Notes under the pieces: model-generated | What the model saw: only the letters and a program-made list of their open reading frames with translations | The model's database searches: none | What the model was told of the DNA's origin: nothing | Made by a program: the position numbers and the translations under genes | Source of the DNA: Rhodopirellula halodulae | GTDB taxonomy: Bacteria > Planctomycetota > Planctomycetia > Pirellulales > Pirellulaceae | DNA length: 64,000 nt | Assembly: GCF_020966775.1 (NCBI RefSeq) | Contig: NZ_JAJKFV010000004.1 | Location: 248,001-312,000, forward strand | Direction: 5' to 3' | Shown: positions 17,084-26,303 of the stretch, one piece after another | How the letters are laid out: every line of letters starts with the position of its first letter | Position numbering within the stretch: position 1 is the stretch's first letter

Positions 17084-18634
17084 TCACATCAGCATTTCTT
17101 CGCGGACTTTGGTGAGATACGCCAGCATGGGCCGCGGACGCCCTTTCGCGTCAATCACTCCGGCGTGCGGCGTCATGTGAGGATGCTGGTCCGACCATCC
17201 GTCCCACACGACCGCATGTACGACCTGCTTCGACAACAACGTTTGAATCAGTGGTTGGACAAAATCAAACTGTGCCTTCGCCCAAGCATCGGGTTCCCCG
17301 TTGATCTCGGGTGACAAAGGCCGCGTCTGCATTGGCAATCGAGCCGCTGCGTCTTTGCCGGGTGCTCCGGCGACTGACAATTGCACCATCAACGGTGCGT
17401 TCAAAGTCGCCCAGCGGTCGATGATCTGACCAAACTCGACGGCGGACCGCGGGTGAGTGTCACCGCTTTCAAATCCGAATCGAAAGTTCAATCCGATTCC
17501 GGCCACGCCCAAACCGCTTCTCAGCAAGGCATCGGCGAAATGCAGTGGGCTGATTCCTTGTTCATCACGAGCCAAGTACTCGCCACAGGGTTGATCCAAC
17601 GACATCAACACGGGTGTGTTGGGATCACAACGACGAATCGTCTGCAACACGCCGATTGAAAATCGCATGACTTGTTCGTCATCCAAACCCAGCGGTCCGG
17701 CGACGTTCAATCCTGACGCGGCATTCCACAAATTCACTCGGCCGCGAAATTGCTCGACGGTTTTCTCGACGAACCCCATCATCGTCGACATCAATTTTTC
17801 GAAATCGTCTTCGAGCAGCGTCAGCCAATCGGGCAACAAGCCTTTGCGGTAATCAATGATTGGTCCGCCAATGACTCGCAATCCCATTTGGGCACACGCG
17901 GTCAAGGCTTCGTCGACGGGTTCGTAGTTGGGTCGGCCGGAATCCGTTTCAATTTCACCCCAACTGATGCGAACGGCGGCGGCGTTGAACGCTCGCGCGA
18001 TCGTGGTTTGTTCGTCGATGGATCCGGATGCGGTGCCGGATTGGATGTCGTGGGTGACTTCCGTGGCAGGCAGAGGCGGCAGGACTCCCACGGCCAACAT
18101 GGTGCAAAGCCGGCTTTCGCGACTGCGTCGGTAGGCAACGGATTGAGTGGAAAACAGCTCCCCCAATTCGCTGGATGCTAATTCCAGGGACTCGATCGCT
18201 TCCAAAGCCGCATCCACGCAGGCGGGATCATCCGGTGCACACTGCGCGGCGTCGAGGAACCGTTTGGTGCCGCGGGTCAACAAATCGTCGAAGCGATCGT
18301 TCAGGACCAATCCGCCACGCTGCCACACGTCGGCTTGAACACGAACGCGATAACAACTGCCGCGGGCCAATTCGACAAACAACCGATGGGCGGAATCCAA
18401 ACACCGCAGACTGCACGTGCTGAGTTGGCGATAGCCGATCGATGGAATGGGACAGGTCAAAAACAGCTTGGCCGAAGTGTCGACTCCGCGAGTCAGCGTG
18501 AACCGCCCATCCGAGTAGGAATTGCGGGATTGCCAGGGCACGCCTTCGATGCCGCAGAGGTACGCGTCTTCCCAACGACTCGACAAAAAGAGCTCGTTTG
18601 CTGCATCAGGGACATTGAAATGCATTTGCCCCAT
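17084..18634 (-). CDS. GH10-like TIM-barrel protein lacking catalytic glutamates
   Basis: 516-residue protein with an N-terminal beta-rich region (MHFNVPDAANELFL onward) and a C-terminal barrel resembling family 10 glycoside hydrolases: FNAAAVRISWGEIE, MGLRVIGGPIIDY, RVNLWNAASGLN, GLGVAGIGLNFRFG, PLMVQLSVAG. In active xylanases the fourth-strand motif is W-D-V-x-N-E and the seventh strand carries T-E-L-D. Here these positions read WNAAS and VQLSV, so both catalytic glutamates seem absent. It may bind glycans or act by another chemistry. No signal peptide is evident. Start among TTG 18643, ATG 18634 and ATG 18625 is not settled. Its stop directly abuts the coiled-coil gene's stop. Confidence 0.65.
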   Translation of the reverse strand: MGQMHFNVPDAANELFLSSRWEDAYLCGIEGVPWQSRNSYSDGRFTLTRGVDTSAKLFLTCPIPSIGYRQLSTCSLRCLDSAHRLFVELARGSCYRVRVQADVWQRGGLVLNDRFDDLLTRGTKRFLDAAQCAPDDPACVDAALEAIESLELASSELGELFSTQSVAYRRSRESRLCTMLAVGVLPPLPATEVTHDIQSGTASGSIDEQTTIARAFNAAAVRISWGEIETDSGRPNYEPVDEALTACAQMGLRVIGGPIIDYRKGLLPDWLTLLEDDFEKLMSTMMGFVEKTVEQFRGRVNLWNAASGLNVAGPLGLDDEQVMRFSIGVLQTIRRCDPNTPVLMSLDQPCGEYLARDEQGISPLHFADALLRSGLGVAGIGLNFRFGFESGDTHPRSAVEFGQIIDRWATLNAPLMVQLSVAGAPGKDAAARLPMQTRPLSPEINGEPDAWAKAQFDFVQPLIQTLLSKQVVHAVVWDGWSDQHPHMTPHAGVIDAKGRPRPMLAYLTKVREEMLM

Positions 18635-18938
18635 GGCAACCAACGCTTCAAAAAATCAAACGAATTCGAATCAAGTGGGGTCCAACAGGACCGGAATGGA
18701 ACGCCCCAAACCAAATGAACGAGAATGCAAAGCCTGCTTGGCGATGCATGGGCCCCGTCGCGGCTCACATGGTAGTCGGTTCGGTCTCTTTTCGCGAGAT
18801 GGCAGGATCCGCCCCCTAATCCTCCCAAACGGTTGATCGCGTTGGGTTGCGGCATCGCGTCCAAACGTCTGCGCGTGTACCCTGTTTCGCTCGTTTTTGA
18901 ATCGCTCCCGCTGAAAAGCAAACTGAGAAGCAACACGA
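18635..18938. other. Divergent intergenic region
   Basis: About 300 bases between the divergent GH10-like and SNF2 genes, presumably holding both promoters. I see no tRNA, terminator or convincing small ORF in it. Confidence 0.35.
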
Positions 18939-21900
18939 ATGGACTGGATCGCGGAAGACCAACTCGGGTCGCTAGGATTGCTGATGGGCGAGGCGGTGGA
19001 GCGTCTCGTGGATTCTCACGATGAAGGCTTCGATTCGCGAGCTGCGATGCTGACGGTGAAGACGCCCACGCTGACGCAAGGCGACCACGGCGTCCGATTT
19101 GATTTTCAAATCGTTGGGAATCGCGAAAAGCAACAATCGGTGGCGTTGGAGATCGTCCCCTCGGTGGACGACGACGATCCGGGCGGAACTAGCGAACTGA
19201 CCAGCCAGTGCCATTGCGGTTGTGTCGCCTTCCTTCGCGACCAATCGTGCCCGCACACCTTGGCCGCCGCATGGTGGTTGCAAGAACAGATCGCGCGTCG
19301 CAGTGGCAACGGCCAACTGATCGAGTTCCTCGGTGGCCTGAAAGCCGATGCGGTCGCCGCCGGAAAACAGTTCGTCGATGAACTGCTTCGCCGTGCCAAG
19401 AACTCTCGCCCCGCCGCACCGGACGACGCCGAGCCCACTCGATTGCAATGGCGAGTGCGAATCAACATGGCCTCGCAAACGGCACCTGTGACCATCACAC
19501 CGTTTGAACAGAAACAACGCAAAGGCGGCAAAGGCTGGACGAAGGGCCGCGAGGTTCGCAGCTTTGACTTGCTGGATCAAAACTTGTTGACCGATCCGCT
19601 GGATAGCAAGATCGCATCACTGACCTCCGTGCCGACTCACGGGGTGCATGACGACAACTATGGAATCTTTGAAGCGCTGCGATTGCTGGCCGGTCATGAA
19701 AACATTGCTTGGGACGATCAGAACGCTTTGCCAGTGGAAGTCTTCTGCAGCCAACTGACACTGACGTTGCAACCGGTCGAGGTGGAACGCAAAGACAAAG
19801 CGAATTCGAACAAGTCCAAGAAAAGCAGCTCGGCGAAAAAGAACAGCAAAGCCACCTCGCGAAAATCGGCTCGCGGTTCATCGAAATCCGCCGAAGAGTT
19901 GCTGAACCAATCCACCGCAACGTTGACGATTGATGAGTCGGAGCTGCCTCAAGCACCGGCGACGGATTCGTTGGTTCCCGACGAACTGCTCGCCGATGAC
20001 GAGAAGGTCGAGGTTCAGTTTCAACCTCGTTTGTCGGTCGAAGGCATCGACATCAACGTGCAAGAATGCGAAACGGTGGTCGGCGGTTTGAGCCCCGTGG
20101 AACCAGCCATCATTTTGGCCGACTCGGAAGATGACCGCATCGTGTTGTGCACGCTGACCGATCCCGCCGCGATTGGCATCGTTCAATTTCTAATGCGAGA
20201 AGACTACCGCGACACATTGCTCGATCATGCAACGGCTTCGCGTTTGGCTTTGGCGGCCGGTGCGATCGATTCGCTGATTCGTGTCGAACTGCCGCCTCAG
20301 TTGGCCGGCCCAATTGTTCCCGCTCCCTGCGAATTGGTGCTGCAGTTGCGGCCGCGTCCCGGAGCCGGGCTGAAGGTTTCGCTGCGTGTTTACGAGACGC
20401 GACTGCGTGATTCGTTGATTCCCGGCGAAGATCCCGAGCTGGTTCCGTGTCTGGCAGAAACCGGTCCGATCCGATTGCAGCGTGACTTGAAGGCAGAACT
20501 GGATTCGGCGGAAAAGATCGTGCAAACGTTTGGCCTGAATCGTTTGTCACACGACAGCACGATGGAGTGGGTCGCGTTGACCGACCACGCCGCATTGGAT
20601 TTGCTGGGACGGTTGCACGACGCCGGTGAGGATGCCCCACGCATTGTTTGGCCCGAAGGCGAAACGTTCCGTGTGCGTGGCGAGATCACTCCAAAGTCGC
20701 TGCGGATCAAGATCGACGATTCTCCCGACTGGTTCGGCATGACCGGGACGGTCACGGTCGACGGGGTCGATGTTCCGTTGCAAGACTTGCTGACGGCGGT
20801 TCGTGAAGACCGGCAATTGGTTCGTGTTGGCGACCGTCGCTTTGCCAAAATCAGTGAAGCGTTCCGCAAACGATTGACGCAGCTTGGCGACACGTTGGTC
20901 AGCGAGAAAGGCCAACTGCGTTTGGCGGGTGCCGCGGTGCCGCTGGCTCGTGATGTGTTGGGCGATGACGTGACGCTTGAAACCACGGCGGCGTGGCATC
21001 AGGCGATCGAGCGTTTGGATTCACTGCAAGACTGGAATCCCGATCACCCGGACGGATTGGACGCCACGCTGCGTGATTACCAACTGGATGGTTATCGCTG
21101 GCTGGCACGGCTGAGTCGCTGGGGCGTTGGTGGTGTCTTGGCCGACGACATGGGTTTGGGAAAGACGGTGCAAACGTTGGGCATTCTGGTGGAGCGAGGA
21201 TCCGGCGGCCCCGCGTTGGTCGTCGCTCCCACCAGCGTCGGTGAGAACTGGGTGCGAGAGGCGGAGAAGTTCACGCCCGCATTGACCGGCAAGCTTTACC
21301 GAGATTGCAATCGCGACGAAGTGATCCAAAACGCAGGCCCGGGCGACTTGCTGATCGTCAGCTACCAATTGCTACAGCGTGACGCCAAACGTTTTGCCTC
21401 CCGCGCGTGGCACACGTTGGTGCTCGATGAAGCTCAGTTCATCAAGAATTCGCAAACCAAAACTTCGCAGGCCATTCGCACGATCCAAGCCGACTGGCGA
21501 TTGGGATTGTCAGGGACGCCACTGGAGAACCACCTGGGCGAACTTTGGAGTTTGTTCCGCACGCTCAGCCCCGGACTGCTGGGATCTTGGCAACGATTCC
21601 GAAGCCGCTTTGCCGAACCCATCGAACGCCACGGCGACGCCGACCGACGCGAATCGCTGGCCCGGCTCGTGCGTCCGTTTGTGTTACGACGAACCAAGGA
21701 CAAGGTGCTCAAGGAACTACCACCTCGCACGGAGATCACCCTGCGTGCGGAGCTGTCGGCGCCGGAAAGAAAACTGTACGAAGACGCTCGCTTGGCCGCG
21801 TTGGCCGAACTGACCACCGGTGGAGCCGCTCCCAATCACGAAGGTCGTCGACGCATCCAGACATTGTCTTGGCTGACCCGACTGCGACAATTGGCGTGTC

Positions 21901-22454
21901 ACCCGTCGCTCGTGGAACCGAGCTGGAAGGGCACATCGTCCAAACTGCAATTGATGCTGTCGTTGGTCGACGAGCTTCGCGAAGGCGATCACCGGGCATT
22001 GGTCTTCAGCCAGTTCGTCAAGCACCTCAACGTCGTCCGAAACGCATTGGACGAACGCGGCATCACCTACCAATACCTCGACGGTGCCACACCATCGCAT
22101 GAACGCCAGCGTCGCGTCGATGCGTTTCAAAACGGTGAAGGCGATCTGTTCCTGATCTCGCTGAAAGCGGGTGGAACGGGCTTGAACCTGACCGCCGCTG
22201 ACTATGTGTTGCACTTGGATCCATGGTGGAATCCAGCCGTGGAAGACCAAGCCACCGACCGTGCCCACCGCATCGGTCAAGAACGCGCGGTCACGGTTTA
22301 CCGATTGGTCGCTGAGCGAACGATTGAGGAGCAAATCCTTCAACTGCACGCTGACAAACGTGAATTGGTGGCGGGCGTTCTGGACGGAACCGACGCGGCA
22401 GCCAAACTGCAAACGCAAGACTTGATCGACCTGATCAAAACCGAAATGTCTTGA
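18939..22454 (+). CDS. SNF2-family ATPase with SWIM zinc finger
   Basis: 1171-residue DNA-dependent ATPase of the bacterial SNF2/HepA type. A SWIM zinc finger (CHCGCVAF...CPHTLAAAWW, residues about 90-112) precedes a Lys/Ser-rich linker (about 285-325), a large SNF2-associated region, and the two RecA-like motor domains. Walker A is DDMGLGKTVQTLG (about 736), Walker B DEAQFIKN (about 830), motif III LGLSGTPLENH, and the C-terminal helicase part has LVFSQFVKHL and DRAHRIGQ. Such proteins remodel nucleoprotein or displace RNA polymerase. It is intact and near typical length, with no restriction or defence partner alongside. Confidence 0.92.
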   Translation: MDWIAEDQLGSLGLLMGEAVERLVDSHDEGFDSRAAMLTVKTPTLTQGDHGVRFDFQIVGNREKQQSVALEIVPSVDDDDPGGTSELTSQCHCGCVAFLRDQSCPHTLAAAWWLQEQIARRSGNGQLIEFLGGLKADAVAAGKQFVDELLRRAKNSRPAAPDDAEPTRLQWRVRINMASQTAPVTITPFEQKQRKGGKGWTKGREVRSFDLLDQNLLTDPLDSKIASLTSVPTHGVHDDNYGIFEALRLLAGHENIAWDDQNALPVEVFCSQLTLTLQPVEVERKDKANSNKSKKSSSAKKNSKATSRKSARGSSKSAEELLNQSTATLTIDESELPQAPATDSLVPDELLADDEKVEVQFQPRLSVEGIDINVQECETVVGGLSPVEPAIILADSEDDRIVLCTLTDPAAIGIVQFLMREDYRDTLLDHATASRLALAAGAIDSLIRVELPPQLAGPIVPAPCELVLQLRPRPGAGLKVSLRVYETRLRDSLIPGEDPELVPCLAETGPIRLQRDLKAELDSAEKIVQTFGLNRLSHDSTMEWVALTDHAALDLLGRLHDAGEDAPRIVWPEGETFRVRGEITPKSLRIKIDDSPDWFGMTGTVTVDGVDVPLQDLLTAVREDRQLVRVGDRRFAKISEAFRKRLTQLGDTLVSEKGQLRLAGAAVPLARDVLGDDVTLETTAAWHQAIERLDSLQDWNPDHPDGLDATLRDYQLDGYRWLARLSRWGVGGVLADDMGLGKTVQTLGILVERGSGGPALVVAPTSVGENWVREAEKFTPALTGKLYRDCNRDEVIQNAGPGDLLIVSYQLLQRDAKRFASRAWHTLVLDEAQFIKNSQTKTSQAIRTIQADWRLGLSGTPLENHLGELWSLFRTLSPGLLGSWQRFRSRFAEPIERHGDADRRESLARLVRPFVLRRTKDKVLKELPPRTEITLRAELSAPERKLYEDARLAALAELTTGGAAPNHEGRRRIQTLSWLTRLRQLACHPSLVEPSWKGTSSKLQLMLSLVDELREGDHRALVFSQFVKHLNVVRNALDERGITYQYLDGATPSHERQRRVDAFQNGEGDLFLISLKAGGTGLNLTAADYVLHLDPWWNPAVEDQATDRAHRIGQERAVTVYRLVAERTIEEQILQLHADKRELVAGVLDGTDAAAKLQTQDLIDLIKTEMS

Positions 22455-22762
22455 CCGCGATTCAGTTGGTATCGCACCAATTCACAAGTCGATGACGACC
22501 GAACGCCGCACCGGATTGGTCTCGCCATCCGGTGGCTTGACGGGTCATGAGCTTGCAAAGATCGCCTTGCCTTCGCAGAGCCACACCGCACTGCAACGCA
22601 TACTGCCTGGCATGTCCGTGGATCCCACCAATGTGCAAAGCCGCGAGTTGGGGCACCCGGCTTTCCCCGTGATTGGCATCGACTTTGCGGCCTGTGTTCT
22701 CCTGAATTCACGCACTGTGCAGAAAACGCAGTGTCAAATTGTGACCCCAAAAGGAGACCGAA
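22455..22762. other. Leader and promoter region of the acidic secreted protein
   Basis: 308 bases without a gene. Its right half contains a sigma-54-like element (22674-22689), a short imperfect inverted repeat (CACTG at about 22712 and CAGTG about 15 bases later), and the ribosome site AAAGGAGACC just before the ATG at 22763. Confidence 0.45.
22674..22689 (+). promoter_or_regulatory. Sigma-54-like -24/-12 promoter
   Basis: TTGGCATCGACTTTGC places GG and GC 12 bases apart, as in the TGGCAC-N5-TTGC consensus (9 of 10 informative bases if C/T at position 6 is allowed). The start of transcription would fall near 22700, leaving a leader of about 60 bases before the good ribosome site of the 22763 gene. 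No enhancer-binding-protein gene is nearby. Confidence 0.4.
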
Positions 22763-23875
22763 ATGACAAAGCGAATTCCAACACGAAAACGTCTTGCTCT
22801 CGCCATCGCCGCCGGCTTGATCACTCCCGCCGCAGCCACTTCCACCGCCCATGCCGGTTTCGGCTGGGAATGGGAACACGGTTCCCCATTCTACGAAGAC
22901 GATGCGTGGTACGACGTCAGCGAATGGTTTGACGGAAACGATTACAACCCAACCGATGAAGCCATCGGACGCTGGGACAACGAAACGTACGATGCAAGCG
23001 AAGCCGTGACGTCTGGCGATGCAGACAACGACATCAACTGGACCGAGAACGACCACGGCTACTATGCCGACACGGAGAGCGGTGACACTTGGTTCTACGA
23101 TTACTACGACTACGGGTATTCGGACTACGGTGACGCCGATGACGACGGCAACTACGACTACACATCCAACTACTACGACTACGACAACGATGGCGTGTAC
23201 GACGCGTTTGCCTCCTACACGGACACCGATGGCGATGGCGTGTTCGATGACGCGACCTATGTGTCGTTTTCGGACGATGGCGGCAACGACCAATCGCAAC
23301 GAGAGGCACAGCAGAAAGCTGACCAACAGAACCCTTCAGCGAAGAGTCAAAGCTTTGCCGGTCGCATCACGCGAGCCAAGCAAGTGAAGACTCCTGCCAC
23401 CACCAACGTCGTGGTGGAACTTCAAAATCAAGACAAGGGTCAATCGATGATCGCGGACCTTGGTCCCGCGGACAAACTCGACCGAATGCCGCAGCTCAAT
23501 GACCGGCTGACCGTGAAAGGCACGCCGTTCAAGACAGGCGAGCGCGTTGTGTTGTTGTCTCAGACGATCCAGCACGAAGGCCAGCAAATGCAGGTTGAAC
23601 GCAGCGGTCGTGAGTACAAGGGCAACGTGCAAAGCACGAAGACCGTGAAGATCAACAATCAGGAACGCCAACTCGCAAAGCTAAGCACTGACAACGGCAA
23701 AACGATGTTGGTGGACTTGGGATTGAAGAGCAAGCTGGACAAAAACATCACCGAAGGCAGCCAGATCACCGTGACTGGTCCCGCCATCCAGGTGAAAGAC
23801 CGAGTAATGCTGCTTGCCAATCAAGTCACGCTGGACGGTGACACGATCGACATCACGCGAATGGCGAAGAAGTGA
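22763..23875 (+). CDS. Secreted acidic Tyr/Asp-rich protein with duplicated C-terminal domain
   Basis: 370-residue exported protein with signal peptide (MTKRIPTRKRLALAIAAG, cleavage near AHAG). Residues 33-170 are very rich in Asp, Tyr, Trp and Glu with calcium-loop-like units (DADDDGNYD, DTDGDGVFDD). The C-terminal half contains two tandem copies of one beta-rich domain: GRITRAKQVKTP...DLGPADKLD...VVLLSQTI and GNVQSTKTVKIN...DLGLKSKLD...VMLLANQV. Acidic thrombospondin-3/EF-like repeats suggest calcium binding on the cell surface. Strong ribosome site (AAGGAG) upstream and a perfect terminator downstream indicate a monocistronic, well expressed gene. Confidence 0.75.
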   Translation: MTKRIPTRKRLALAIAAGLITPAAATSTAHAGFGWEWEHGSPFYEDDAWYDVSEWFDGNDYNPTDEAIGRWDNETYDASEAVTSGDADNDINWTENDHGYYADTESGDTWFYDYYDYGYSDYGDADDDGNYDYTSNYYDYDNDGVYDAFASYTDTDGDGVFDDATYVSFSDDGGNDQSQREAQQKADQQNPSAKSQSFAGRITRAKQVKTPATTNVVVELQNQDKGQSMIADLGPADKLDRMPQLNDRLTVKGTPFKTGERVVLLSQTIQHEGQQMQVERSGREYKGNVQSTKTVKINNQERQLAKLSTDNGKTMLVDLGLKSKLDKNITEGSQITVTGPAIQVKDRVMLLANQVTLDGDTIDITRMAKK

Positions 23876-23910
23876 GCCCGCGGACATGTCCACCAATAAA
23901 ATATCGCCAA

Positions 23911-23940
23911 TGCGTCCGAGCTATCTCGGACGCATTTTTT
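23911..23940 (+). terminator. Rho-independent terminator
   Basis: Perfect 10-base stem TGCGTCCGAG/CTCGGACGCA with a four-base loop CTAT and a run of six T, 35 bases after the stop of the acidic protein gene. Confidence 0.92.
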
Positions 23941-24147
23941 CGTGCTCCGATTATGGAGCATGCAATGGATGGCTACGTTTGCACGTCGCTTCTCGAAGCG
24001 TGACCAACCGAGCGGCCGCAGACTGCCAGCTTCGATTGGCGGTGCTGAATCCCCCGCAAGCTACTTGCGTTGACCGACAATCCGTAGAAGAATGTTTGAT
24101 CGCAGTATGTTTGCGTTTTCTTCCCCCTCTCTTAATGAGTCATCGTC

Positions 24148-24327
24148 ATGTCGCGATTCTGCTATTCAACCATGTTTGCATTGGGCCTCATCTTCTCGAC
24201 CGCCGGTTGCGGTGGCGGAAGCAACGAAGTGATCGAAGACACTCGTACGCCTGCGGAAATCGAGCAAGAGCAAGCTGAGTACGAACAACAAATGGAAGAA
24301 TCAATGAACACGGGCACCAACAGCTGA
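24148..24327 (+). CDS. Small acidic lipoprotein (59 residues)
   Basis: ATG at 24148 gives MSRFCYSTMFALGLIFSTAG followed by Cys21, a convincing lipoprotein signal peptide and lipobox (STAGC). The mature part is only about 39 residues: a Gly-rich start (CGGGSNEV) and a Glu/Gln-rich helix (EIEQEQAEYEQQMEESM). Short acidic lipoproteins of this pattern are frequent in Rhodopirellula-type genomes. Stop TGA at 24325-24327. It precedes the glycosyltransferase gene by about 40 bases and may be cotranscribed. Confidence 0.7.
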   Translation: MSRFCYSTMFALGLIFSTAGCGGGSNEVIEDTRTPAEIEQEQAEYEQQMEESMNTGTNS

Positions 24328-24369
24328 TCAGCCATTTCAAATGGTTTCGATTGCTCACGGCGTTGATTG

Positions 24370-26127
24370 ATGGCTAGTCGCAAAAATCGTTTGTCCCCTG
24401 CTGTCTCAACGCCCGCGAGTCCCGAGGCTGCACCTGCAGCGAAGAACCGTTTCTCTTTCGCGGTTCTCTTAGCGAGCATTTGTGGGCTCGCTTTTTTTCT
24501 GCGCCTCGTGAATGTCCTGCAGACCGACGAGGTGCCCACGATGGTGCGTCTGCTGGGCGACGCCAGGGGCTATTTCGAATGGGCTCTGCGAATCAGCGAA
24601 GGTGAATGGTATGGATCGGAAACGTTCTACCAAGCTCCGCTGTATCCCTATTTCCTGGCGGTGATCATCTCGATCTTTGGCCCCAGCGTCACCGCGATCC
24701 GATTGGTCCAGATGATGCTTGGTGTCGCCGGCGTGGGGCTCATCGGGCTGACTGGCCGCAAGTTATTCTCGGACAAAGTCGGTTTGCTTTCCGCGGGCAT
24801 GCTGGCGATTTACCCTCCCGCCATCTATTACGACGGAATCATTCAAAAGACGGCCCTGGCGACGTTTCTGCTGTGTCTCTTTGTGACCGCATGCAGTTTC
24901 CTCCAGGTGTCAAAACGCCCGTGGCATGCTGTCGTGGTCGGCATCTCACTCGGACTGCTGGTGATCACCCGGGAAAACGCCTTGCTATGGACGCCGTTGA
25001 TCCCAGCGTGGATCTTGCTGGGGATCTCAGCGGACATGAGAAAACGCTGGGCCATCGTCGGCTGCTATGCGATCGGAATCGCCGCGGTGCTCATGCCCGT
25101 CGCAGCCCGGAATGCTTCGCTGGGTGGTGAATGGTCGCCGACCACATTCCAAGCCGGCCCGAACTTCTACATCGGCAACAACCTGCTCGCCAGCGGAATC
25201 TACATCCCCCTGGTGCCAGGACACGAGACGCCAATGCATGAACGGGCGGACGCTCAACGTTTGGCAGAAGAATCTGTTGGGCATGAGCTCTCCGCACGCG
25301 AGGTCTCACGGTTTTGGATGTCGCGAGCCTGGGCTGAGATCCGAGAAGCCCCCGGTCGCTGGCTGCAATTGATGATCGCCAAGTCATTCATGGTGATCAA
25401 TCATTACGAAGTGCCCGACGTCGAAAGCATGTACATCTTTCGCGACTATTCGGCGGCATTGCAACTCAGCCGGCTCTGGCATTTTGGAATCCTGTGTCCA
25501 CTCGGCTTGTGGGGAGTGATTGCGACTCGTCAACGCTGGCAAGTGTTGTGGCTGCAGTACCTGCTGCTGCTCTCGATGATTGCCGCCGTGGTGTTGTTTT
25601 TCATCTTGGGTCGGTATCGGAATCCTGTTGCAGTTCTGCTGATTCCGTTCGCTGCAGCGGGCGTGATGGACCTCTACCAACGCGTGCAAAACCGGGACTG
25701 GCGATCCGTCGGCATCGCCGGTTTGGTTTTGCTGCTCGCGGCAGTCGCGTGCAACATCACTGTGCACGAGGAACAATCGCTGCAGGCCGGATGCTACATG
25801 AACATGGGCATCTCCGCCGCAAAGGCCGGTGATTTGCAAACTGGAATTCGTTTGCTGCACCAAGCCATCGCTGAGTTCCCAGAAATGGCGGAAGGCTACC
25901 TCAATCTTGGCCGCGCTTACATGCTCAGCGGCCAGCCCGGTCGGGCTGCGCAGTGCTTTCAAAACGCCCTGACCCTGGACCCGCGCCTGGTGGAAGTCCA
26001 TTCTCAACTCGGCGAAGCACTGGAGATGTCGGGCTACCGGGAAGCCGCGATCCAACAATACGAGCGTGCCCTGATGGTCGATCCATCTGACCCGAGAGCG
26101 ACCGAAGGCCTGCAACGTAGCCGCTGA
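24370..26127 (+). CDS. ArnT/PMT-like glycosyltransferase with C-terminal TPR repeats
   Basis: 585-residue polytopic membrane protein of the GT-C superfamily (dolichyl-phosphate-mannose mannosyltransferase-like). The first helix is followed by the catalytic-loop acidic residues LLGDARGYFEWA and the FYQAPLYPYFLA segment typical of the PMT_2 domain, then about ten more helices (residues 110-460). The last 110 residues are soluble TPR repeats (GYLNLGRAYMLSGQPGRAAQ and YREAAIQQYERAL), probably periplasmic. It would transfer a sugar from a lipid-linked donor to a lipid or protein outside the membrane. Start ATG 24370; the TTG one codon earlier is also open. Confidence 0.8.
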   Translation: MASRKNRLSPAVSTPASPEAAPAAKNRFSFAVLLASICGLAFFLRLVNVLQTDEVPTMVRLLGDARGYFEWALRISEGEWYGSETFYQAPLYPYFLAVIISIFGPSVTAIRLVQMMLGVAGVGLIGLTGRKLFSDKVGLLSAGMLAIYPPAIYYDGIIQKTALATFLLCLFVTACSFLQVSKRPWHAVVVGISLGLLVITRENALLWTPLIPAWILLGISADMRKRWAIVGCYAIGIAAVLMPVAARNASLGGEWSPTTFQAGPNFYIGNNLLASGIYIPLVPGHETPMHERADAQRLAEESVGHELSAREVSRFWMSRAWAEIREAPGRWLQLMIAKSFMVINHYEVPDVESMYIFRDYSAALQLSRLWHFGILCPLGLWGVIATRQRWQVLWLQYLLLLSMIAAVVLFFILGRYRNPVAVLLIPFAAAGVMDLYQRVQNRDWRSVGIAGLVLLLAAVACNITVHEEQSLQAGCYMNMGISAAKAGDLQTGIRLLHQAIAEFPEMAEGYLNLGRAYMLSGQPGRAAQCFQNALTLDPRLVEVHSQLGEALEMSGYREAAIQQYERALMVDPSDPRATEGLQRSR

Positions 26128-26303
26128 CGCATTCTGCTGCGAATCTATACCTGCTCACTTTTCGCACGCCGGTGATTAATTCTCCATTGTGGCGAAACTC
26201 AGAAAAATTATGCCCCACAGCGTCGACGAAGACTGGTAGGGTCAGAGCCTTCTAGGGGGTTCTGCCCCGTTGATACATCTATTCTTTTCTCGGAGAGTCT
26301 TCT

